Assembly (NCBI GenBank): GCA_001636495.1
Contig: KV440964.1
Span: forward strand, 2,062,666 to 2,126,665
Length of the DNA stretch: 64,000 nucleotides
DNA from: Sutcliffiella horikoshii
GTDB taxonomy: Bacteria; Bacillota; Bacilli; Bacillales; Bacillaceae_I
Direction of reading: 5' to 3'
Numbering within the stretch: position 1 is the first letter of the stretch; the number at the start of each line of letters is the position of its first letter. Under the pieces are notes generated by a model. The model searched no databases and was not told where the DNA came from. It was given only the letters and a program-made list of their open reading frames with translations. This document shows positions 35,540 to 43,960 of this stretch, in pieces. Both the position numbers and the translations under genes were made by a program.

Positions 35540-35614
35540 AAAGAATGCTTTGTATGCTTATTCTATTAAACTTAATAAATATATTTAACAAAATTCAATG
35601 TAAGGCTGAGGAAT

Positions 35615-36007
35615 GTGAAAAATTGGAAGTCTAAAGTTCTATTAGTTTTATTGATTTCAAGTATAGGGTTAAATGTTTTTCTGATTGGAAATTGGTTTTT
35701 ATATAAGAAACCGTCTATCCCAACGGCTGAGGAAAAGGTTATTTTAAGTGAAATGGTAATAAAAACCATTGATAGTGAAGATTATAAAAGTTTGGCGGAA
35801 ACTGAAAATATAATTTCTATTGATACAACTGTTGACAAATTTAAAGGAGGAGTATTCCCCTTTTATTTAAATGTAGCGGTTAAAACTGATAAGCAAACTT
35901 ACCTTTTCTCTTGCACTGATAAAAAGTGTTCTAATGTGACCAATGAAGGATGGACTTATTCCATATATGAAGATGAAAACCCAAGGCTTCCATTAAAAGA
36001 AAAATGA
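35615..36007 (+). CDS. Membrane-anchored hypothetical protein (130 aa)
   Basis: A GTG start with GAGGAAT close by. One N-terminal membrane anchor (VLLVLLISSIGLNVFLIGNW) is followed by an extracellular domain of about 100 residues with a CTDKKC pair that may form a disulfide. The C-terminus is beta-rich (YLNVAVKTDKQTYLFSCTDK). No family is recognised. Flanked on both sides by repeat copies. Confidence 0.6.
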   Translation: MKNWKSKVLLVLLISSIGLNVFLIGNWFLYKKPSIPTAEEKVILSEMVIKTIDSEDYKSLAETENIISIDTTVDKFKGGVFPFYLNVAVKTDKQTYLFSCTDKKCSNVTNEGWTYSIYEDENPRLPLKEK

Positions 36008-36059
36008 TACTGTTAAATTGTGAAGAAATGTACTTAAAGGGAGCTTTTCTTTAATAGCG

Positions 36060-36120
36060 ATCTTCCGCAATCGGGCGCTAGTACGAAAGAGTGGGAGCTG
36101 TCATAAAGGCAGCTCCTTTG
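36060..36120 (+). repeat. Intergenic repeat, short form with terminator
   Basis: ATCTTCCGCAATCGGGCGC is identical to the left arm of other copies. The downstream part differs: GGAGCTG and CAGCTCC form a stem followed by TTTGAC. No GAAATAATTGG box is present. Confidence 0.65.
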
Positions 36121-36201
36121 ACTTATTAAGCTAAAAAGTCAATTACTATAGGTTACATAAAACTTACATCCGAGGAAAAGATAACCTTGGAGGTGCTAAA
36201 A

Positions 36202-36957
36202 ATGAAAAGAATTATGATAACAATAATTACTTTAGGCATTTTATTTTTATCAACACAAACAGGGATGGCGACACCACCTTTTAAAGAGGGTAATGTAGTT
36301 AGTAACTTTATACATACGTTAGTTAGAAACGGTGAAAATCAAGCAAGGTCATTTACAGTTCCTGATGTTAAAATACCTGAAATTCGAGAAAAAACACCAA
36401 TCAATGGGTTTTCTGGATTAAATTCCCCTAATGAAAATGTAAGAGTAATAATTGGCTACTTTGAAAGTGGAGAGAATGAACCAGAAAGAATTGCGTTTAT
36501 ATGGGAAGTAACATCTAATAAAGAAAAAGTTACTGATATAAGAGTTGTGTTCGATGGTTCTAATCCATTTATAAATGAAGCAAAAGCAATTCAAGAGTAT
36601 CAAGATAAAATGAATACTTCTATACTTGCAGCCTCCGAGTTTCCTTTTGACATTACCCATATTGACGCAGATTTTAATAAAGATACACTAATGTTGAGGT
36701 ATAGGAATGCTGATTTACAAGGATTAGTTCAGGTGAAAATAGCACCAATTGATACTGATTTAAAGAAGTTAAAAGGTGAAAATGATGAATATTATACATT
36801 GAAGAGCGGTACGAAAGCACTGTATCAGAATGTTCCTTCTGCCCATCAACTTATCTTTCAACATAAGAATTCAAGGTATTCAATTGGTATAAGTAAAACA
36901 ACGAAAAAAGATATTGCAGTGGAGGATTTACTTAAAATTGCTAATTCAATGTTCTAA
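36202..36957 (+). CDS. Secreted protein, possibly DUF4367-like
   Basis: ATG 36202 lies after TTGGAGGTG. A signal peptide (IMITIITLGILFLSTQTGMA) precedes about 230 extracellular residues. The C-terminal part, with ALYQNVPSAHQLIFQHKNSR, YSIGIS and VEDLLKIANSMF, resembles the end of DUF4367/LolA-like domains, in which a last helix follows GYxYxI strands. The N-terminal half contains NENVRVIIGYFESGENEPER and is unassigned. Role unknown. Confidence 0.6.
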   Translation: MKRIMITIITLGILFLSTQTGMATPPFKEGNVVSNFIHTLVRNGENQARSFTVPDVKIPEIREKTPINGFSGLNSPNENVRVIIGYFESGENEPERIAFIWEVTSNKEKVTDIRVVFDGSNPFINEAKAIQEYQDKMNTSILAASEFPFDITHIDADFNKDTLMLRYRNADLQGLVQVKIAPIDTDLKKLKGENDEYYTLKSGTKALYQNVPSAHQLIFQHKNSRYSIGISKTTKKDIAVEDLLKIANSMF

Positions 36958-36960
36958 AAC

Positions 36961-36990
36961 TAAGGGTTGCTACGGGCGACCCTTTTTTCT
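36961..36990 (+). terminator. Intrinsic terminator
   Basis: AAGGGTTGC and GCGACCCTT pair around TACGG, followed by TTTTCTTC. It ends the secreted-protein gene and is followed at once by another repeat copy. Confidence 0.75.
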
Positions 36991-37002
36991 TCAAACTTTT
37001 GG

Positions 37003-37115
37003 ATCTTCCACAAACGGCGCGATCTTGTAATAGGGATTTGTGCTTTTTTTATTTCACCGGGGCGAAAATTAACATATTGTAGGAATTTTTAGATTATGAA
37101 ATAATTGGTATTAAA
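37003..37115 (+). repeat. Composite intergenic repeat
   Basis: ATCTTCCACAAACGGCGCG, an eroded stem and a T-tract are followed by GGGGCGAAAATT, then CATATTGTAGGAATTTTTAG and GAAATAATTGGTATTAAA. The hairpin has lost much of its pairing but the 3' box is intact, 52 bp before the methyltransferase gene. Confidence 0.75.
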
Positions 37116-37166
37116 TATGGGGTGATTTGTTTATTACCATTGAATTAATCTAAAGGTGGAAAGCAA

Positions 37167-37970
37167 ATGAGACAAGAAGAACTTAGTAAAACAAATGAAA
37201 TAGGTTGGAATCAGGCAGCATATCAAGCCTGGGTTAATCGCCATGGATCACCAAGTAGTTATTCTCAATTATTAAAAGAAAACCCTAAGAAGACTGTGTC
37301 CCATTATCTAGACTTCATGGGTGATGTTAAGGGGAAGAAAGTAATCAACCTTTTAGGATCAAAAGGGAATAAAGCAGTTTCATTAGCTTTATTAGGTGCT
37401 AGTGTAACCGTGGTAGATATTTCTGAAGGAAATAGACAATATGCAACTGAATTAGCTGAAGCATCGGGAGTCAGCCTTAATTATGTAGTTTCAGATGTAT
37501 TGAACTTACCATCTCAAGATCAAGTACAACTAGGGGATTTTGATTATGTACTGTTAGAGTTGGGGGTATTGCATTATTTCATAGATTTAAATCCTCTTTT
37601 TGAAGTAGTGTTTAAGCTGTTAAGACCTGGTGGGAAATTTGTATTAAGAGACTATCATCCTTTTGTTTCAAAGCTAATCAATATTGATGATAATAAAGTA
37701 GTTGCCAATGGTAATTACTTCGATAAGGAAGTAAAACAAGTCGAGGTAGCATATAGTTTGTTATTATCAGAAAAAGAACGTGAAAAATTAAAGAAAAATA
37801 GTATTAGAAGATGGGGCTTAGGTGAAATCGTTACTGCAATTATTACTGCTGGTTTAACAATGGAAAGCTTAGAAGAAGAAGCAGGAATTAGATGGGCTTT
37901 TCCGGAAAATTCTCCTGACCACATTGAAGATAATATTCCTGGACTCTTTACGATTTTGGCCAAAAAATAA
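37167..37970 (+). CDS. Class I SAM-dependent methyltransferase
   Basis: A 267-residue methyltransferase. Motif I reads KVINLLGSKGNKAVSLALLG, in which the usual GxGxG is loosened to GSKGN. It is followed by VTVVDISEGNRQYATELAE, DFDYVLLELGVLHYFIDLNP and RPGGKFVLRDYHPF. The WNQAAYQAWVNRHGSPSSY N-terminus is typical of a Bacillus subgroup. AAAGGTGGAAAG gives the ribosome site. Substrate unknown. Confidence 0.87.
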   Translation: MRQEELSKTNEIGWNQAAYQAWVNRHGSPSSYSQLLKENPKKTVSHYLDFMGDVKGKKVINLLGSKGNKAVSLALLGASVTVVDISEGNRQYATELAEASGVSLNYVVSDVLNLPSQDQVQLGDFDYVLLELGVLHYFIDLNPLFEVVFKLLRPGGKFVLRDYHPFVSKLINIDDNKVVANGNYFDKEVKQVEVAYSLLLSEKEREKLKKNSIRRWGLGEIVTAIITAGLTMESLEEEAGIRWAFPENSPDHIEDNIPGLFTILAKK

Positions 37971-38145
37971 TATCATTTTTTAGTTGTAGCTTCTAATCTG
38001 TTAGGAGATAAACATTTTTTGTATATTCAATTTATAACAAATGGTTTTAAGAAATAGGGCGGGGTTGCCGTATAAGGTTTCGGATAATGAGATTTAGATC
38101 GATTAAAGAATATTGATTTAGTGTTCTTTTAGAGGAGGAATCTAT

Positions 38146-38592
38146 TTGAACTTAACCAAGGACAACGGAATTGAATTTCTTGATTTCATTAATTTATGTG
38201 AAGAAGATATGCTTAATTATCAAACATTAGCTGGTTCCATTGCGGTAATTAAATGTGAAGGAAAATATCTTATGTGTTACAACTTATGGCGTGAACAATG
38301 GGAATTGCCAGCTGGACGTAGAGAAGGTGATGAAACTCCAAAAGAATGTGCGATTAGAGAGTTGTTTGAGGAAACAGGACAAATAGTGACTAATTTAGAA
38401 TTTAAGGGATTATTAAAATCAAAAAAAGCAATAACTGGCGAAGTTAGATACAATCCAGTTTATTTTACTGAAGTGAAAAAACTACAACCTTTTATAGAAA
38501 ATGAAGAAACCTCTGATATAAGACTTTGGGACTTAAAAGAAGAATTAGGCTACTTAGATTCGGTGGATATACGGATATTTGAATTTATTTAA
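38146..38592 (+). CDS. Nudix hydrolase
   Basis: The Nudix box is complete: GRREGDETPKECAIRELFEE followed by TGQ (GX5EX7REUXEEXGU), at residues about 65-87, so the protein should hydrolyse a nucleoside diphosphate derivative with Mg2+. Before it are GSIAVIKCEGKYLMCYN and WELPAG. TTG start after GAGGAGGAATC. A fragment nearly identical to its C-terminal part lies at about 13905-13982. Confidence 0.92.
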   Translation: MNLTKDNGIEFLDFINLCEEDMLNYQTLAGSIAVIKCEGKYLMCYNLWREQWELPAGRREGDETPKECAIRELFEETGQIVTNLEFKGLLKSKKAITGEVRYNPVYFTEVKKLQPFIENEETSDIRLWDLKEELGYLDSVDIRIFEFI

Positions 38593-38703
38593 CATATTAC
38601 TGCTGATTAATGTAAACGAGAACACACACTATTAGTATGGCTGCTAATAGAACTTTTATTATTTTATTAAACTGCTAAAAGAAGCTACTTAGTTATTCCA
38701 TTA

Positions 38704-38817
38704 TAGGGCGCTTTCCTGTAACAAGGATAGGCGCTCATTTTTATTTAAGCCTAGTTGGAATATCTTATTGTAGGAATTTTTAGATTATGAAATAATTGGT
38801 ATTAAGCATATGGCAGC
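38704..38817 (+). repeat. Composite intergenic repeat
   Basis: GGGCGCTTTCCTGTAACAA and GGATAGGCGCTC form the terminator stem, followed by ATTTTTATTT, then TATCTTATTGTAGGAATTT and GAAATAATTGGTATTAAGC, about 48 bp ahead of the next start. One of the best-preserved copies. Confidence 0.85.
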
Positions 38818-38864
38818 ATTAATGAGCATTGCAGTTAAACATTGAGTGTGGATGGAGTGAATTT

Positions 38865-39200
38865 ATGAAGGTAATTACTTTATGTGGATCTACTAAATTT
38901 AAGAAACAATTTAGAGAAGCAGAAGCATCACTTACTTTACAAGGACACATAGTAATTAGTCTTGGTTTCTTTGAACAAAGTGAAGGAATAAAAATACCCA
39001 AGGAACAAGAAGAATTATTTGAAGATATGCATTTCAGGAAAATTGATATATCAGATGAAATATTTGTTATTGATTTAGATGGTTATATAGGCAATAGCAC
39101 AAAGAAGGAAATAGAGTATGCTAAGAAAGCAGGAAAAATCATTCGTTATTACTCTATGGGAATGGATACAAGTAATCAAAGTATTACTCTGCAATTATGA
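38865..39200 (+). CDS. Nucleoside 2-deoxyribosyltransferase-like protein
   Basis: The 111 residues fit the small nucleoside 2-deoxyribosyltransferase/DUF4406 Rossmann-like fold: MKVITLCGSTKFKKQFREAE at the start, the HFRKIDISDEIFVIDLDGYI strand and the GNSTKKEIEYAKKAGKIIRY motif with the likely catalytic Glu. ATG 38865 follows ATGGAGTG; an upstream in-frame start is rejected for lack of a ribosome site. It may process nucleosides in salvage or defence. Confidence 0.75.
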   Translation: MKVITLCGSTKFKKQFREAEASLTLQGHIVISLGFFEQSEGIKIPKEQEELFEDMHFRKIDISDEIFVIDLDGYIGNSTKKEIEYAKKAGKIIRYYSMGMDTSNQSITLQL

Positions 39201-39263
39201 TGGTTTAGGAAACCGGTGAGTCTATTCCAATGAAACCTTATAATTATTGGAGGAGTTTATCAG

Positions 39264-39818
39264 ATGTCTAACCCGTTTGATTGTATTACTGAATTTATTT
39301 TTGTGGAAAACGTAGTTTCTCCAGCAGATGTAATCTTGGTTCCTGGTGCAAATCATCCTCAATTAATGGAGAAGGCTGCAGACTTGTATAAGCAAGGAAT
39401 GGCTCCTTATATACTTCCATCTGGCGGATATAAACCACACGTTGGAACTACTGAGTGGGAGTATTTACGAAAAATTGCCATTGAAAATGGAATACCTGAA
39501 GAAGCAATTTTAAAAGAAGACAAGGCACAACATACATTAGAAAATGCCCGTTTTTCGTTAGAAGTTCTTCATAGGAACAATATAGTTCCGAGAAAAGCTA
39601 TTGTGGTTTGTAAAGCAGGGCATGCTCGGCGTTCACTATTATGCTATCAGGCTGAATTCCCAATAGATTGTGAGTTCCTAGTTTCACCTTGTGTTGATAG
39701 ATATGAAATAACAAAGGAAAACTGGTTTTTATCAGAAGTGGGCATTAATCGCGTTATGAATGAAGTTAAGAAAATTGGTACATATTTCGGGGAAATCATT
39801 CCTAGTTGGATTAAATAA
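39264..39818 (+). CDS. YdcF/SanA-family (DUF218) protein
   Basis: The DUF218 pattern is clear: ADVILVPGANHPQLMEKAAD, LYKQGMAPYILPSGG, then EWEYLRKIAIENGIPEEAIL, KAQHTLENARFSLEVL and VVCKAGHARRSLLCYQAEFP. Members are Rossmann-like proteins linked to envelope or vancomycin phenotypes in enterics, with little known biochemistry. This one is cytosolic (no membrane anchor), 184 residues. TTGGAGGAG ribosome site. Confidence 0.88.
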   Translation: MSNPFDCITEFIFVENVVSPADVILVPGANHPQLMEKAADLYKQGMAPYILPSGGYKPHVGTTEWEYLRKIAIENGIPEEAILKEDKAQHTLENARFSLEVLHRNNIVPRKAIVVCKAGHARRSLLCYQAEFPIDCEFLVSPCVDRYEITKENWFLSEVGINRVMNEVKKIGTYFGEIIPSWIK

Positions 39819-39834
39819 TTATTTGGTTATTGTT

Positions 39835-39870
39835 CCGAACGGGCGCAATCCTAGAATGATTTTAGATTGA
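39835..39870 (+). repeat. Short repeat copy
   Basis: TTGTTCCGAACGGGCGCAAT retains the left arm and GGGCGC core of the family, without a closing GCGCTC arm. It lies in the 78-bp gap between the YdcF and GNAT genes. Confidence 0.5.
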
Positions 39871-39896
39871 TAGAAAGCTTAAAAAGGGGAAGTAAG

Positions 39897-40316
39897 ATGA
39901 AAATTGCTGTTAAGGCTAATATCGAAGATCTGGACAAAATAATGAATATAGACTGTGAGGTTATTGGCAAAACGAGCAGACGAGACTATATTGAGAATGC
40001 TATTGAGTTAGGACACTGCATAATTGCGAAAAATGAAGATGATATTGAGGGATTTTTAATTTACGATATTAACTTCTTTGAATGCTCTTTTATATCACTA
40101 ATTATTGTGTCACCGTCCAAGAGACGAAAAGGAAATGCAAGCTTACTGATGGATTATATGATGAGTATATCTCCTACTACGAAGGTATTTTCTTCTACTA
40201 ATCGTTCTAACATTAGTATGCAGGAAGTATTTCATGCAAACGGATTTATTGAGAGTGGTATAGTTGAAAATTTAGATGAAGGAGATCCTGAAATCATATA
40301 CTTTAAATCAAAGTAG
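39897..40316 (+). CDS. GNAT-family N-acetyltransferase
   Basis: A 139-residue acetyltransferase with IAKNEDDIEGFLIYDINFFE, the acetyl-CoA loop SLIIVSPSKRRKGNASLLMD (xxRRxGxx) and a late MQEVFHANGFIESGIVENLD. ATG 39897 follows AAAAGGGGAAGT, better than TTG 39867. A short repeat remnant (AATAGGGCGCAAGAATTGAA) follows the stop. Confidence 0.85.
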   Translation: MKIAVKANIEDLDKIMNIDCEVIGKTSRRDYIENAIELGHCIIAKNEDDIEGFLIYDINFFECSFISLIIVSPSKRRKGNASLLMDYMMSISPTTKVFSSTNRSNISMQEVFHANGFIESGIVENLDEGDPEIIYFKSK

Positions 40317-40412
40317 TTGTTATTCAAGAATAGGGCGCAAGAATTGAACATCGCGATTGCTACCGGGATCTCTTTCTTTTCTTAAGTTACTCGTTAATTC
40401 GTAAGGTTTCAG

Positions 40413-40715
40413 GTGGAAATGATTATTCTAGGAAGAAAACGCAGATATTATGATACATCAGCTTATTCATTTTTGGTGAATGGGGGTATTTATATCTGCA
40501 ACTTAATTGGTTTTGGGATTGGTTTAATCTTTCTAATGTTCGGTGGATTGTTCTTATATTTAAATACAAAAGATGATCCAAAATCTTTAAGGCTAATTTC
40601 TATATTATCTTTTGAAGGTGGAGCAATACTGTTAGGTCTTTTAATTATTCTTATGACTATCCTTCCTAACCTGGCTTTCGGAACTGGATCGTGCAAAAGT
40701 GATTTTTTCAATTAA
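40413..40715 (+). CDS. Small membrane protein (100 aa)
   Basis: GTG 40413 has GTAAGG seven bases upstream. Two hydrophobic helices (IGFGIGLIFLMFGGLFLYL and GGAILLGLLIILMTILPNL) are separated by a charged loop (NTKDDPKSLR). The N-terminus is basic (GRKRRYYD). No family is recognised. Confidence 0.55.
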   Translation: MEMIILGRKRRYYDTSAYSFLVNGGIYICNLIGFGIGLIFLMFGGLFLYLNTKDDPKSLRLISILSFEGGAILLGLLIILMTILPNLAFGTGSCKSDFFN

Positions 40716-40718
40716 CTA

Positions 40719-40800
40719 GGAGCTTATCTGGGATAAAGGTAAGCTTTTTATTTATGTGAAATTTCTATTGAGTAAATGTTCATTATTTGAAATAATAATT
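40719..40800 (+). repeat. Terminator hairpin plus partial box
   Basis: AGGAGCTTATCT and AAGGTAAGCTTTTT form a terminator, followed by a T-rich spacer and ATTTGAAATAATAATT, a shortened form of the box. Same design as 19924-20010. Downstream to 41012 the DNA is AT-rich with no further feature apart from possible promoter sequence. Confidence 0.6.
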
Positions 40801-41012
40801 AAATCTCAAAGAAAACGTTAATATTTACAAAACAAGAAAGCCACATAATTTTGCTAATATTCATATAAACATTTGATTAGAAACCTAAAAAATTTAGTAA
40901 TAAATCTAGTCCCCCAGATTTATTCGATAAGAGAATGGAGCAATTAATTAATGAATAGTCCAATTTAAGCTTTCCCCATTAAAGATTTAACTTTAAAATT
41001 GGGGGATAAAAA

Positions 41013-42221
41013 ATGAAATTAAATAAGAACTTTTTATTATTACTATTGGGTAATTCTCTCGCTAATATTGGCGATGTATTATATATGATTAGCGTCATTA
41101 GTACGATATTCGTATTAACGGGTTCTGCAACTGCATCTTCATTTGTACCATTTACGATTACTACTTCTATGTTTTTATCTAGTATATTAACGCCTTTATT
41201 GATTGGAAAAATCAATCTTAAATGGTTAATGGCTGGATCGCAAATAGGAAAAACGATTTTGCTTTTTATTTTAGGTTTTATGTTGATCGGAATAACAGCA
41301 TCTAATTATTATTTAATATTCCTAATTATAGGGTTTATTGCTTTTCTTGATGGATGTGCCAATCCAATAAGACAAACAATGATTCCACATTATGTTGAAC
41401 CTGAACATTTGATTCAAGCTAATGGAATTTCCAATACAGTTACTCAGGTCATACAAGCATCTATGTGGATTGTAGGAAGTATGTTTCTTATTGTTATGAG
41501 CTCTCAACAATTGGTCTGGTTGGTCGGATTATTATTCGTGGTTGCAAGCATCTTACTTTGCTTTTTAGAAGATGTAAATCAAAATAGAACCGAACCCAAA
41601 GGTAAATTTGAACAGATAAAAGAAGGATGGGTAACTATAATAAACACTCCAGTATTAAAAAGAATCGCTTGGATCGATTTTTTTGAAACTATTGCTGGAA
41701 CGGTGTGGATTGCTGCCATATTATATGTGTTTGTCAGCGATGGTTTAAATGTTGATGAAAAATGGTGGGGCTTTATTAATGGTGCATTCTTTTTAGGGTT
41801 AATCCTAGGGAGTGTCTATTGTATTAAATATGCAAATTTTATTGAAAAGAGATTAGGTACCTTTATTTTTCTTGGTTCACTCTTAAGTTTTGTAGTTACA
41901 TTATTATTTAGCATAAATAGTATCCCTATCATTGCGTTAATATTATCCCTCTTTGTAGGGGTTTTCGCACAAATTAAGAGTATACCTCAACAATCGATTA
42001 TACAAACTAGCGTTTCAAAAGAACAGTTAACAACGGTTTATACCTCTTTAGGTGCTATCGGAACCGGAATGTTTGGAATTGGTTCTCTTGTTATGGGTCT
42101 ACTAGCAGATTTTATGGGAATTAGATTCGTATTTATTATATCAGGGGTTTTGCTTGCAATAGTAAGTGTGATCGTTCATCAAAACAAGGGATTGTTTGTT
42201 AGAAATGTGATGAAACAATAA
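41013..42221 (+). CDS. MFS transporter
   Basis: A 402-residue permease with twelve hydrophobic helices and the MFS loop pattern of the MFS_3/enterobactin-exporter-like group: LLLLLGNSLANIGDVLYMIS at the start, LDGCANPIRQTMIPHYVEPE after helix 4 and QSIIQTSVSKEQLTTVYTSL in helix 10. Such proteins export drugs or small metabolites. TGGGGGATAAAA precedes the ATG. It is a stand-alone unit with its own strong terminator. Confidence 0.88.
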   Translation: MKLNKNFLLLLLGNSLANIGDVLYMISVISTIFVLTGSATASSFVPFTITTSMFLSSILTPLLIGKINLKWLMAGSQIGKTILLFILGFMLIGITASNYYLIFLIIGFIAFLDGCANPIRQTMIPHYVEPEHLIQANGISNTVTQVIQASMWIVGSMFLIVMSSQQLVWLVGLLFVVASILLCFLEDVNQNRTEPKGKFEQIKEGWVTIINTPVLKRIAWIDFFETIAGTVWIAAILYVFVSDGLNVDEKWWGFINGAFFLGLILGSVYCIKYANFIEKRLGTFIFLGSLLSFVVTLLFSINSIPIIALILSLFVGVFAQIKSIPQQSIIQTSVSKEQLTTVYTSLGAIGTGMFGIGSLVMGLLADFMGIRFVFIISGVLLAIVSVIVHQNKGLFVRNVMKQ

Positions 42222-42227
42222 ATATAT

Positions 42228-42265
42228 GGATGAAGGTTTTGGTTACTGCAAAACCTTCATTTTAG
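42228..42265 (+). terminator. Intrinsic terminator
   Basis: ATGAAGGTTTTG and CAAAACCTTCAT pair perfectly around GTTACTG and are followed by TTTAGTTT. It ends the MFS gene. Confidence 0.85.
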
Positions 42266-42395
42266 TTTATTAAATCTTTATCTTAGAGAATAAAGGAATG
42301 CATTTAATAACGAATTGAACCGAGCAGAAAGATCTTCTTGTTTAGGTAATCTGGAGCTTTAATCGTAGATCGTATTACAAGTTATCTCGAATTAA

Positions 42396-42450
42396 AGTCT
42401 TCCGCAATCGGGCGCGTTTATCGTATAACGCGCTTTTTTGTTTGGGCCAG
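42396..42450 (+). repeat. Intergenic repeat, short-stem form
   Basis: AGTCTTCCGCAATCGGGCGC has the family left arm; here GCGCGTTTATCG and TATAACGCGC close a different stem, followed by TTTTTTGTTTGGGCCAG. The stem sequence differs from other copies yet still pairs. Confidence 0.65.
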
Positions 42451-42643
42451 ATTTTTGTAGAAGCTTTCCGAAAACACCTGATTTTTTCATGCTAATCTGA
42501 GAAACAGATAATTAATTTAAGTTTAACTTGTTTCTACAAGATTATAAGAGTAAGGATTGCCCGAGAATAAAGTGGTACAGCATACATAAAAATTTCGTTT
42601 ATTGGCAAAATTAACTTGGACACAAAATCTAAGGAGCATTCTA

Positions 42644-43960
42644 ATGGAGAATTTGGTTAAAGAAATACAAAATATGTTTTCTGACCATGCTGATTTTTTC
42701 ATGGAGAAGGAAATAAAAGATAGCACACCTATTTATCTTATGGGATTTAACACCCTAATTGATTTAACCAAATCAAAATTGTATGTTCGCCAAATTGCAG
42801 GAACTTCAGCTTCGGTAAAAGAGCTTTTTATAAACCTCAGTGATCAGCTCGACATTGATTCCGAGCAAATTATACATGCGTTATTAAAAGGGAAATTAGT
42901 GATTGTATCAGAGAAAGATGAACGGAATGCCATAGTCGATCCAATCTCCCGAAATCTTACAAGAAGCATTGCTGAACCTCTAAGTGAAAGCCCTCTTCTA
43001 TCGTCTGTGGATGCCTTTGGCGAGGATATTGATACTAATATCGGGCTGATTAGGAAACGGTTGAACACTGAACGTCTGTATCATGGTTCCTTTGAAATTG
43101 GAGAATTTGAGAGTAGAAAACTATCAATGCTTTATATCAAGGGAAAAGCTCCGGATGCTCTAATTGGGGAAATTAAGAGGCAGATAAACCAAATTGACAC
43201 AGATATTGATACGGTAGAAGATCTCAATAAATATTTTGGTGAGCGCAGGTTCAGTATCGTAAGTCATGTTTTTCAGACAGAATTACCGAATGAGGCAACT
43301 CACTTCTTGAAAAAGAACAGAGTTGTGCTCTTTTTAGATAATTATCCTTTTGCGCTTGTATTTCCTCAAACCTTAATGGATATGTTTAATGTTTCTAGTG
43401 ATCGAAATTACCCAACAGTAATTGCGTATGTTATTCGAACACTAAGGGCCATCGGGGCAATTGTCAATGTCCTGCTTCCCGCATTATATGTTTCTGTCGT
43501 ATCTGTCAATCCTGAGGCATTGAAAATAGACCTGGCTTTATTTGTCTCGGAAAGTAGGCAAGGCATACCATTTCCGGCATTAGTTGAAACCATTACAATG
43601 GTAGTTTTAGTAGACTTAACACTTGAAGCGATTGTGAGGCTTCCAAAAAGTGTAGGTCCAACCATCACAATGGTTGGAGGAATCATCCTTGGCCAGGCGA
43701 TGGTGGAGGCAAAATTAGTGAGCCCATTATTAGTAATTGTGATTACTGCAATTGTCATTTCGGGTTCAGTTGTTTCGGGTATACAAAATTCCTTGTACAT
43801 CCGTCTGTTAAGATACCCTATATTAATTTTGGCCTCTATTTTTGGGCTGCTAGGTATGTTTATTGGTATTCTTTTTATCCTTGTATATCTGGCGAGTTTA
43901 AAATCGAACGGTATCCCTTACACAACGTTTCATATTAATAGAAAAGGTGACGCTAAATGA
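42644..43960 (+). CDS. Germinant receptor subunit GerA
   Basis: A 438-residue A subunit, shorter at the N-terminus than the other two. Landmarks: NIGLIRKRLNTERLYHGSFE, FLKKNRVVLFLDNYPFALVF, SSDRNYPTVIAYVIRTLRAI, LPKSVGPTITMVGGIILGQA and IRLLRYPILILASIFGLLGM. ATG 42644 lies seven bases after AAGGAG, inside a longer open frame. First gene of ger operon 3 (A-B-C); its stop overlaps the gerB start (ATGA). Confidence 0.9.
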   Translation: MENLVKEIQNMFSDHADFFMEKEIKDSTPIYLMGFNTLIDLTKSKLYVRQIAGTSASVKELFINLSDQLDIDSEQIIHALLKGKLVIVSEKDERNAIVDPISRNLTRSIAEPLSESPLLSSVDAFGEDIDTNIGLIRKRLNTERLYHGSFEIGEFESRKLSMLYIKGKAPDALIGEIKRQINQIDTDIDTVEDLNKYFGERRFSIVSHVFQTELPNEATHFLKKNRVVLFLDNYPFALVFPQTLMDMFNVSSDRNYPTVIAYVIRTLRAIGAIVNVLLPALYVSVVSVNPEALKIDLALFVSESRQGIPFPALVETITMVVLVDLTLEAIVRLPKSVGPTITMVGGIILGQAMVEAKLVSPLLVIVITAIVISGSVVSGIQNSLYIRLLRYPILILASIFGLLGMFIGILFILVYLASLKSNGIPYTTFHINRKGDAK

